NCBI RefSeq assembly: GCF_002210295.1 | Contig: NZ_MWQH01000009.1 | Coordinates: 62,001 to 126,000 of the forward strand | DNA: 64,000 nucleotides | Source of the DNA: Fibrobacter sp. UWB5 | GTDB lineage: Bacteria > Fibrobacterota > Fibrobacteria > Fibrobacterales > Fibrobacteraceae | Direction of reading: 5' to 3' | In this document: in pieces, positions 7,889-15,612 of the stretch | Numbering within the stretch: the stretch's first letter is position 1 | Layout of the letters: every line of letters begins with the position of its first letter | The notes under the pieces: model-generated | Databases searched by the model: none | Seen by the model: only the letters and a program-made list of their open reading frames with translations | Told to the model about the DNA's origin: nothing | Program-made: the position numbers and the translations under genes

Positions 7889-9348
7889 TTATCGAATACG
7901 GCGAAGTATTCGTCGCGGTAGGCCAGGTGCCAGCGGGAATCTTGTTGCAAAGCATGCATAAGCGTATCCCAGCGGGCGTAATATTGCAGCGGGAATAAGG
8001 CGCGGTCAACGCCAAGGGAATCGGCGTCATGCATAAACAAGGCGGGGTCTTTGGCGTAATCCAGATACCGTTCAAAGAACTCCGCCGTTTTCAAGATAAA
8101 TCTTCCGTCGATATAAATGGAATCGGCAGGGTTCATTAGCGCCAAATAACCGCCGGCGCGGTCATCGTTAAACAGCTTGCCAACATGCGGATGTTTCAGC
8201 ATCCAGCCCGCAGCATCGACCGGCACACGCTGGTAGGCAACCATGGAATAATCGTAAGCCGAAAGCGAACGAGCCCAAAGGCCCAGAATAAAAGCAAGAA
8301 GAGCAAGCGCAAATGTATAATGTGGAATACGAATCGAGGTCACAACCTTCGGTTGCATTGAGGGAACAGGGAGCCCCGCCATAAGCACCGGCAAGAACAG
8401 CACAAAGTTGCGTTCGGCAACAAGCGCTAAAACCGCCGTTACCAAGAATGTCACATTCAAGACATCGGGCCAGCGAGCCTTATACAAGCGCCAGATGGCA
8501 AAGCCCATTCCGGCGACACAGAGCAAAATCATCAGCACGCATTCCAACGTATTCTCCCCCGCCATCAAAAGCGTTATGGGCGAACGGTTCTCGGCGATTT
8601 CGCTTGCAAAGATTGCCGCCGAGGGCGAAAGTCCAAGCAAACGGTCCAAGAGTCCAAACGGGTACAGGAATAACGCGAGGCCCTCGCGATGCAAGAACGG
8701 CATCGCAAACAATGCAACAACAAAAGCTCCCCGCAACGCAAGCGCCTTCCACAAGAACTTATCGCCCGCCCTGCGCGAATTCCAAATTCCGGCAACCAGC
8801 ACAAGCGCCGTAAAAAGCGGACCAAGAATGTACAAGCCTTGCGTTTTACACCAAAGCCACTGAATCGCAAGAATCAGCGCAGCACACGCAGCCAGCTTCA
8901 GATTGAACCGGGATTCACGCAATTCTTTAGCAAGCCACGGAATCACATTCCAGTAAACACCGAGGAATAACAGCGAAAACAGCACCGGACGCATTTCAAA
9001 ATGGAAGCGGAATACGAATAGGATTGCAATGCAGAACAGCCATCTGGCGGGGATTGCCGATGCTGAAACGAGTTCAGCATGACATTCAGGGTGACAAGGA
9101 CGACGGCGAAGGAACAGCGCAAAGACCGCACCCCACAACACCGCCTTGAACGCCACCAAGAGCGGAGCGCCACCCAGGCCATAGACAAAGCCTACGACCA
9201 GCTGAAAGTATTCATGCACATTCACAACGGGCGCGCGGACAGGTGTCCATGTCGTCACCCACTCGCGTGCACAAGCCAAATGCCACCAGATGTCAGTATC
9301 GGTCAGCGGAAAAATCGCAAACAGAATGACAAATGCGGCTATTACCAT
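7885..9348 (-). CDS. GT-C-like polytopic membrane protein
   Basis: 487 residues from the ATG at 9348, which overlaps the upstream stop as ATGGTAA and so should be translationally coupled; the longer frame runs into the upstream gene. The first ~60 residues hold a hydrophobic segment and TDTDIWWHLACAREW. The pattern of aspartates plus WHL near the N-terminus, ~10 hydrophobic segments, and a soluble C-terminus with NDDRAGGYLALMNPADSIYIDGR resembles uncharacterised bacterial GT-C glycosyltransferase-like proteins that use lipid-linked sugars. No activity is shown. A short palindromic repeat is inserted in frame (9052-9092). As the last gene of the TIGR02171 operon it may glycosylate or assemble a surface product. 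Confidence 0.75.
   Translation of the reverse strand: MVIAAFVILFAIFPLTDTDIWWHLACAREWVTTWTPVRAPVVNVHEYFQLVVGFVYGLGGAPLLVAFKAVLWGAVFALFLRRRPCHPECHAELVSASAIPARWLFCIAILFVFRFHFEMRPVLFSLLFLGVYWNVIPWLAKELRESRFNLKLAACAALILAIQWLWCKTQGLYILGPLFTALVLVAGIWNSRRAGDKFLWKALALRGAFVVALFAMPFLHREGLALFLYPFGLLDRLLGLSPSAAIFASEIAENRSPITLLMAGENTLECVLMILLCVAGMGFAIWRLYKARWPDVLNVTFLVTAVLALVAERNFVLFLPVLMAGLPVPSMQPKVVTSIRIPHYTFALALLAFILGLWARSLSAYDYSMVAYQRVPVDAAGWMLKHPHVGKLFNDDRAGGYLALMNPADSIYIDGRFILKTAEFFERYLDYAKDPALFMHDADSLGVDRALFPLQYYARWDTLMHALQQDSRWHLAYRDEYFAVFDK
9052..9092. repeat. Palindromic repeat inserted in frame in the GT-C-like gene
   Basis: TGCTGAA-ACGAG-TTCAGCA (9061-9079) flanked by GGGATTGCCGA and TGACATTCAGGGTGACA. 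Read on the minus strand it encodes CHPECHAELVSASAIPAR in a cytoplasmic or periplasmic loop between hydrophobic segments. Such CHAELVSAS-type peptides are recognisable translations of a short intergenic mobile palindrome found in many bacterial genomes. Confidence 0.75.
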
Positions 9349-12062
9349 TTCAAGGTCTTCAGGACAGAAACCAACCGGTCTGTCATCTGCTTCTTGCCGG
9401 CGACACAAAGGTGATCGCGATTAAAAGACATTTGATCCGTATAATCATGATCGCCATTCTTATTTTCATCCATCAAGACGAAATATCGATTTGCCTTGGC
9501 AAGCGAATCCAGCTTTTTCTTTTTCGAAGGATACACACTGCGCTGCAGGCCATAAGTTCCGAAGCTTCCCGTCTTTTTGTACTGCGGGGCCATCGGGAAA
9601 ATGATTCCGATGACATAGATATTCTTGGCCGCCGCACTGTCCACGATTTCGGCAAGTTCATTCAATCGTGCATCCAGATAGCGTTCTTCTTGTGTCGAGA
9701 ATACAGAATCCATCAGCACGTCGGTTCCGTCGGCATCCCAGCCGCGACATTCGTCATCGACGCCGCCGCGAGGAGAATAACGCATAATCCAGCCTTGACT
9801 TGCCGGGTACGCATTTTCAACCGCCTCGACAAAACCATTGGGCAATCCCGATTTCCAGAAGTCGTGATGGGCATCGTAATCGTAACCGGGAACACCCATA
9901 TGAATCAAACGCAAGTGGTCTTCCCTTCCGCTCCAATTGTCCAAATCTAGGGACATCACAATCGCTTTCAAGTTGTCGGCATGGTTCAACGCATAATTTT
10001 CAACGAAATACATATCGCGGTTTCCGTCAATTCCCGAAATAGCCACATTCAACATATTCCATTCCGGGTACGCTTCCGGATCAAGCCCCATTTCCATGCG
10101 GGAACTACCAACCAAAAGAACTTCGGTTTCATCGAGGTTTTTCCAGTAGAGTTCCATCTTGATACGGGATTTTTCAGTTTCAATGTCTAGACCTTCGCCA
10201 TAGTAAATGCCGGCGCTATCCAAATCCAGCAATTCATCGTAGCCCGCAAAGGTTGCATTCACCCAGAGTGCGGGGTGCCAAAGTTCATCGCCTTCGGCCA
10301 ATTCCACAACGCTAGAGTCCGAAAGATCCACCAAAACGATTTTTGTATGGGCACCGTTTGCATTCGTAAGCGTTGCAACCGCCTTATTATGGTTACCCGG
10401 GACCCATTCGCTGTGGTCAAAGGAATAACCCTTCGGTGCTCCTACCGATTGAATCAACTTGCCCGTACTGTCTACGACCAGAATGCGTTCGTGCGTACCG
10501 TACTTGGAGCCGACAAATTCTCGACCCGTCTTGCCGGCAAAATCAAGGAACAAGGTTCGTTTGCTGCTATCTTGGGCAAGCGAAGCATTGCAAGCCTGGT
10601 CGCCATTGTACCACACTTCGGATTCAGAGCCTGTACGGGCTCGCAGTAAGCGTGCACCCGTGACGGCAAGGGAATTATCTTCGCTGATGCCACCATGGTA
10701 AGCGCCATCGAAAAGTTTTTTCGGTTCGCCAAACTTACCCTTCGAGAATTTCACTTGCCAAGTCGAAGTAGACATGAATGCAGCATCATCCTTATTGTTG
10801 CCGGCATCCGTCACATACACAATGACCGTATCACCGTTTTCGAGCACGCGCCAACGCGGAATGGCAGCCGTTTTGACATCCAGTTTGACAAGGCTCGAAC
10901 CTTCGGCATTCAAGTCACGCACATAAACAGTCGACTTGCCCGAAACGCCCTCAAGCCCCGTGCTAAAGGCAACCTTTTTTCCATCCGGCGAAATATCCGG
11001 GTGGTATGCATTCAAGGTATCCTCGATTTCTACGACCGAAAGCGCACCGTTGGAATAATCCACAAAAGACAAGTTGCCCGACAAATCATTACGGAATGCG
11101 AGCTTGACTCTGTACGTGTCAAAAAGGCTCTTGAGCGTCGAGGAACTGGCAAGCGGAATCACGCGGCTACCGGCCGCCTTGCCGTCAGAATTCATCCACA
11201 AAGCATCGGGAATTAAACCAAAGGCCAAGCGGAAGCCCACATAATCGGCACGGGTTGAAGACGTTACCGTATACACGTCACCACGGCCATAAAGCGTAAT
11301 GGATTCTGCCGGGGTCCTGTAGCAGCCGCCCTTCACGACGCGCTGTCCGAGGTTCCCGCCATCAGGAGCCCCCACATAGTTTGCAACAGCCGTATCGCGG
11401 AAATTGCCGAGCCAATCATTTACCCATTCCATTGCGTTTCCGACCATGTCGCAAACCTGGGCATTTTCAGACTTTGAGCAAACCGCATGCAAGTGATAAT
11501 CCGAATTGTCGGCCGTCCATGCATTTTTCATATTCCAGAAACGGCCAGCCACAAAAGCCCATTCAGCCTCGGTCGGCAAGCGATACGCATCCACTTCAGG
11601 GTGGAATGCAAAACCCTCCAAGTTCACGCAATGGTTTTCGGAATTCAGTTCAACATTGCTATACGTATACGCTGTATCGAAACCTTCATTTTTGCTGCGG
11701 GCATTTGCCAAAAGGACGGCATCGTAGTAGGTCAAGTTCGTCGCCGGATAATTGTCTTTTTCACACGGGACCGAAATCTTCGAAGATTTCATCAGCGAAT
11801 TGAATTCGGCACAAGTCACCTCCGACTTGCCTATCGAAAAATCGTAATTCAGGGTCACACGCATTTGCGGGCGTTCATTCGCCCTGGCAGCCCCTTCGTT
11901 TGTACCTAGCAAGACTTCCTTTTTTTCGTGCTTGACCACAACCATATCGCTTTTCGAATCCGGCTCAAATCCAGAATCGGCATTCTGCTGCGAATAGATA
12001 TATTCAGAATTGGAACAAGCAAAAAAGGCAAAACTCAGCAGCAACAGAAGAACTCGATACAT
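9342..12062 (-). CDS. TIGR02171-like three-module lipoprotein (copy 2)
   Basis: 906 residues. Lipoprotein signal MYRVLLLLLSFAFFAC with lipobox AFFAC. The FGE-like module spans ~45-290 (PTEAEWAFVAG, CDMVGNAMEWVND, VVKGGCYRT, VGFRLAFG). One cysteine is present in the GGCY motif, but the Cys pair of active FGE is not. The TolB-like blades span ~330-640 (HPDISPDGKKVAFS, IPRWRVLENGDTVIVY). The SGNH-like module starts at ~670 with GSSRMEMG and ends NRDHLCVAGKKQMTDRL; here the expected DxxH aspartate is replaced by Asn. It starts 3 bp after the stop of copy 3 and its stop overlaps the next start, so it lies mid-operon. Copies 2 and 3 are more alike than either is to copy 1. Confidence 0.85.
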   Translation of the reverse strand: MYRVLLLLLSFAFFACSNSEYIYSQQNADSGFEPDSKSDMVVVKHEKKEVLLGTNEGAARANERPQMRVTLNYDFSIGKSEVTCAEFNSLMKSSKISVPCEKDNYPATNLTYYDAVLLANARSKNEGFDTAYTYSNVELNSENHCVNLEGFAFHPEVDAYRLPTEAEWAFVAGRFWNMKNAWTADNSDYHLHAVCSKSENAQVCDMVGNAMEWVNDWLGNFRDTAVANYVGAPDGGNLGQRVVKGGCYRTPAESITLYGRGDVYTVTSSTRADYVGFRLAFGLIPDALWMNSDGKAAGSRVIPLASSSTLKSLFDTYRVKLAFRNDLSGNLSFVDYSNGALSVVEIEDTLNAYHPDISPDGKKVAFSTGLEGVSGKSTVYVRDLNAEGSSLVKLDVKTAAIPRWRVLENGDTVIVYVTDAGNNKDDAAFMSTSTWQVKFSKGKFGEPKKLFDGAYHGGISEDNSLAVTGARLLRARTGSESEVWYNGDQACNASLAQDSSKRTLFLDFAGKTGREFVGSKYGTHERILVVDSTGKLIQSVGAPKGYSFDHSEWVPGNHNKAVATLTNANGAHTKIVLVDLSDSSVVELAEGDELWHPALWVNATFAGYDELLDLDSAGIYYGEGLDIETEKSRIKMELYWKNLDETEVLLVGSSRMEMGLDPEAYPEWNMLNVAISGIDGNRDMYFVENYALNHADNLKAIVMSLDLDNWSGREDHLRLIHMGVPGYDYDAHHDFWKSGLPNGFVEAVENAYPASQGWIMRYSPRGGVDDECRGWDADGTDVLMDSVFSTQEERYLDARLNELAEIVDSAAAKNIYVIGIIFPMAPQYKKTGSFGTYGLQRSVYPSKKKKLDSLAKANRYFVLMDENKNGDHDYTDQMSFNRDHLCVAGKKQMTDRLVSVLKTLKW

Positions 12063-12065
12063 CGC

Positions 12066-14825
12066 TTACCTCAACTCCTTCAAGACAGATTCAATCCGTT
12101 TTGTGATTTGGGGAGCACCTCTCGCGCAAAGATGATCTTCATCTGCAGAAGATTGGTCGTCATAATCGTGTTTCCCCATCTTATTTTCATCCAGCAACTT
12201 GAAATGCGGATAAGTTTTTTCCAAAGCCTTCAGGTCATCAATGACTTCTTTGGCAAGGCTTCTGCGCAAACCATAACGGCCAAATGCTCCCGTTTTTCTG
12301 TAGGCCGGATTTTGCGGGAAAATAACACCCACGACGCCAACACCCCTTTCTTCCGCCTTTTCAAGAATTTCCTTGAAGGCCTTCATCGAATTTTCAAGTC
12401 TGTCAGGATGGTCATCGTAGTACAGGGAATCCATTTCGATATCAGGATTCTTGCTCCAAGGCTTACAACCGGTTCCCAGCATACGGCCGCGGTCATCCAA
12501 GAAGGCATAGTCGCCTTCAACCGTCATGTAATTCGCGGTATATTCCAGCAGGCCTTCCGGATATCCGTCTTGCCAGTAATTGTGATTCTTGTCGTACACA
12601 AACCCGGCATAATTCTTGTAATTCTTCTTGAAGAAATTGTCACTATTTTCGCCTTCATCGGTTTTGTACCAAAAGTCGATATCCAAAGAAATCACGATGT
12701 ACTGCAACTTTTTGAAATGCGGATAAATGTAGAAGTCCAAGAAATCCTTCGACATGTATATGGAATTAGGCGTCTGTGCAAGATTGACCGCATAGAACGG
12801 TTGCACCATGTACTTGGGCGACACAGAATGCAACGGGCGCGACGAACCGACAATCACGACGTTTGCCGTATCGCGATAACGCCACACCAATTCCATATTG
12901 TAGCGCATCAAAATGCCTTCAAGGTTTTCGCCGGCGTGCATGTAGACGCCAGCGCTATCGCCATCGACTTCAAACTTGGATTTATCCAAGGCATCCGGAA
13001 TCCAGAGGCTGGGCTGCCATAAGTCATCGCCTTCGACCAAATCCGTCAGGCTGTTATCTTGCATATTGATAAGCACGATCTTCTTGTGCATACCGCTTGC
13101 TTCGGTAAGAGTAGCAACGGCATAGTCGGAACGGCCGCGCACCCATTCCGTATGATCAAAGGAATAGCCCGAAGGAGCCTTGATGGAGCTAATCAATTTG
13201 CCCGTGCTGTCCACCACCAGAACGCGTTCATGAACACCATAAGACTCGCCCACAAACTTCTGGCCCGTTTCGCCACCAAAGTCAAGGAACAAGGTTTTCT
13301 TGGAACCATCGGTTGCAAGCGATGCATTGCAAGCCTGCTCGCCATTATACCACAAGGTATCGTGGGCTTTCGATTCCAACGTCGAAGAGCCCTCGGCCAC
13401 TTTGGCACGGAGCAGTCTAGCACCCGTCACGGCCAAGCGTTCATCGGCGCTAATCCCATCGTGGTAAGCGCCATCAAAAAGTTTTTGCGGTCTACCGAAT
13501 CGTTCATTCTGGAACTTTACCTGCCAAGTCTCTGTACGCTTGAACGTGCCGTCGTTTCGATTGTCGCCGGCATCCGTCACGTAAACAATCACCGTATCCC
13601 CATTCGGGAGAACTCTCCAGCGCGGAATCGATGCATTATCGACTTTCAGTTTCATTATTTTAACATAGCCCAGCGAAAGCGTCCTGACGTACACTTCGGA
13701 TTTACCGGAAACGCCTTCAAGTCCTGTAGAGAAGGCGACAAAACGTCCGTTCGGCGAAACATCCGGATGGTACACCTCCAAAGTGTCCTTGATTTCGGCA
13801 GTATAAATGGTTCCGTCCGAATAATTCACATAGGCCAGATTACCGGTCAGGTTATTGCGGAAAGCAAGAACCACCTTGTATGCATCCAAATGGTTCTTTA
13901 ATGTGCGCTGGTTCACCAGCGAAATCACGCGCTTGGAATTGGGAATGCCGTCATAATCGATCCACACCGGATTGGGAATTTGGCCAAATGCCAAACGGAA
14001 ACCGACATAGTCTGCGCGAGTAGACGAGGTAATCGTATACACGTCGGTTCGACTGTACAAATTGATTGCATCTCCGAGTTGGCGATAGCTGCCACCCTTC
14101 ACAATTCGCTTACCCATGTTGCCGCCATCTGGTGACCCCGTGTAATTGTAGATGGTAGTATCCCTGAAGAATCCGAGCCAGTCATTGACCCATTCCATGG
14201 CGTTACCCGCCATATCGCAAAAATCAGTTGAATCTGCAATTCGGGTGCAAACCTCATGCAACTGGTTTCCCGAATTTTCGGCATTCCAGCTCGCCTTCGG
14301 ATGCCATTTACGGCCAGCCACCACGACCCATTCCGCTTCGGTCGGCAAGCGATAGCCGTCTACATCGGTATGAAAATAGAATCCTTCGAGGAACGTACAA
14401 TGTCCATCGCTATCGACCTGTTTGCTCGAATACGAATACACCGTATCGAAACCGTCCGCCTTGCTTTTTTCGTTGGCATACAAAACGGCATCGTAGTAAG
14501 TCATGTCTGTCGCAGGGAGATTCTTGCTTTTGCAAGAAAGCTTGAGCCCCTGGGGTTTCATCAATTTATTGAATTCGCTACAAGTGACTTCGTGCTTGCC
14601 CATCGAAAATGGATAATCCACCTTGACTTTCATTTGGGGGTATTCTTCCAACTTTGCTGCGGTATCGTTCGTTCCAAGAATTGCCGTCGCATTATAGGCC
14701 GTCACTTGAATCATGCCATCCAGTTTATCTTTTGAAAACCCCAGATAAACATAATCGGATGTGGGATTCACATCGGCGCAAGCAAAAAACAGGAGCGATA
14801 TTAAAGAGAGTAAAATAACCCGCAT
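12066..14825 (-). CDS. TIGR02171-like three-module lipoprotein (copy 3)
   Basis: 919 residues from the ATG at 14825, which gives a clean lipoprotein signal (MRVILLSLISLLFFAC); a GTG at 14858 would extend it by 11 residues. Modules run in the same order as the other copies: FGE-like with PTEAEWVVVAG, CDMAGNAMEWVND, IVKGGSYRQ, VGFRLAFG; TolB-like with HPDVSPNGRFVAFS, IPRWRVLPNGDTVIVY; SGNH-like with VIVGSSRPLHS and DEDHLCARGAPQITKRI. FGE catalytic cysteines are absent. An extra ~10-residue insertion (SSTLESKAHD) breaks the propeller relative to copy 2. The gene lies 35 bp downstream of the transglutaminase-like gene in the same operon. Confidence 0.85.
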   Translation of the reverse strand: MRVILLSLISLLFFACADVNPTSDYVYLGFSKDKLDGMIQVTAYNATAILGTNDTAAKLEEYPQMKVKVDYPFSMGKHEVTCSEFNKLMKPQGLKLSCKSKNLPATDMTYYDAVLYANEKSKADGFDTVYSYSSKQVDSDGHCTFLEGFYFHTDVDGYRLPTEAEWVVVAGRKWHPKASWNAENSGNQLHEVCTRIADSTDFCDMAGNAMEWVNDWLGFFRDTTIYNYTGSPDGGNMGKRIVKGGSYRQLGDAINLYSRTDVYTITSSTRADYVGFRLAFGQIPNPVWIDYDGIPNSKRVISLVNQRTLKNHLDAYKVVLAFRNNLTGNLAYVNYSDGTIYTAEIKDTLEVYHPDVSPNGRFVAFSTGLEGVSGKSEVYVRTLSLGYVKIMKLKVDNASIPRWRVLPNGDTVIVYVTDAGDNRNDGTFKRTETWQVKFQNERFGRPQKLFDGAYHDGISADERLAVTGARLLRAKVAEGSSTLESKAHDTLWYNGEQACNASLATDGSKKTLFLDFGGETGQKFVGESYGVHERVLVVDSTGKLISSIKAPSGYSFDHTEWVRGRSDYAVATLTEASGMHKKIVLINMQDNSLTDLVEGDDLWQPSLWIPDALDKSKFEVDGDSAGVYMHAGENLEGILMRYNMELVWRYRDTANVVIVGSSRPLHSVSPKYMVQPFYAVNLAQTPNSIYMSKDFLDFYIYPHFKKLQYIVISLDIDFWYKTDEGENSDNFFKKNYKNYAGFVYDKNHNYWQDGYPEGLLEYTANYMTVEGDYAFLDDRGRMLGTGCKPWSKNPDIEMDSLYYDDHPDRLENSMKAFKEILEKAEERGVGVVGVIFPQNPAYRKTGAFGRYGLRRSLAKEVIDDLKALEKTYPHFKLLDENKMGKHDYDDQSSADEDHLCARGAPQITKRIESVLKELR

Positions 14826-14860
14826 TTGCAAAAAATAGCAATTTGGGGCAAAAAACACGA

Positions 14861-15607
14861 TTACAGGTGGTCAGGTAAACGGCTTTTAGCAATCTCTTGG
14901 TTGGCCTTGATGCCCGGATATTCCACAAAGAACTCTTCGGCCATGCGGTACCAGGTCAAAGCGCGGCGCAAGTCGCTGTCCAAGTACAGGTTTCCCATAT
15001 TGAAGGCGGCAAGTCCCACGAACTGCGTAGGCGAAAGCGGTTTAAATTCAAGCCCCGTCCAGGGGCCGGCCTTGTACTTTTCGCGGTACTCGGCGTCGGT
15101 ATAGCTATAGCCTTCGCGGTTGGGTTCCAGATTGATTGCAGACGAAGAATCCGCGCCGTAACGCAAGAACACATGCCCCGGGAGCATGATGACCGAAAGT
15201 GGCAAGTGGCGAGCCTCCGCTACCATCATCGCAAGCCAAGAAAGGCCCATGCAGCCGGACTTTTTCATTTGCAGCACGTGCAGCGGGAGAATCGCTTCGG
15301 CGGTAACGGCCGCATCGCCTGCACCCGCAAATTCTAGCCCCCAATAAGTCCACAGCAGGCTTTTCAGGCTCCACAATGTATCGCCAGTCGACGCAAGCGA
15401 GCTGTCGAAATAAGCAAGACCGCCATTCCAGATTTTCATCGAATCGAGGCAACCCGGCATGCGGTCTTCGAAAGAACACGCCGCATCGCGAAAGCCCATG
15501 GTCTCGGCACGCCCGCTCCAGAGTACCAGCGCTAACGACGCCGCCAGAACGACGATGAGCACCGGCCAAAAGAACCGTTTTGCAAGTGCGGCAAGGCGAG
15601 CGAGCAT
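14861..15607 (-). CDS. Transglutaminase-like membrane-anchored protein
   Basis: 248 residues from ATG at 15607, 5 bp after the upstream stop; a GTG at 15628 that overlaps the upstream gene is possible. One N-terminal membrane segment (PVLIVVLAASLALVLWSG) and a periplasmic domain. GCMGLSWLAMM, LPGHVFLRYG and INLEPN line up as the Cys-His-Asn/Asp order of transglutaminase-like (SirB1-type) folds, so a papain-like catalytic site is plausible. The last ~50 residues (MGNLYLDSDLRRALTWYRMAEEFF) look like one TPR unit. Its position between an SGNH lipoprotein and two TIGR02171-like proteins suggests envelope processing or assembly; the substrate is unknown. Confidence 0.65.
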   Translation of the reverse strand: MLARLAALAKRFFWPVLIVVLAASLALVLWSGRAETMGFRDAACSFEDRMPGCLDSMKIWNGGLAYFDSSLASTGDTLWSLKSLLWTYWGLEFAGAGDAAVTAEAILPLHVLQMKKSGCMGLSWLAMMVAEARHLPLSVIMLPGHVFLRYGADSSSAINLEPNREGYSYTDAEYREKYKAGPWTGLEFKPLSPTQFVGLAAFNMGNLYLDSDLRRALTWYRMAEEFFVEYPGIKANQEIAKSRLPDHL

Positions 15608-15612
15608 GGAAA

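Noticed and set aside
4-14825. Calling the TIGR02171-like proteins formylglycine-generating enzymes
   Set aside because: The fold is similar, but the catalytic cysteine pair is absent in all three, and no sulfatase gene is nearby.
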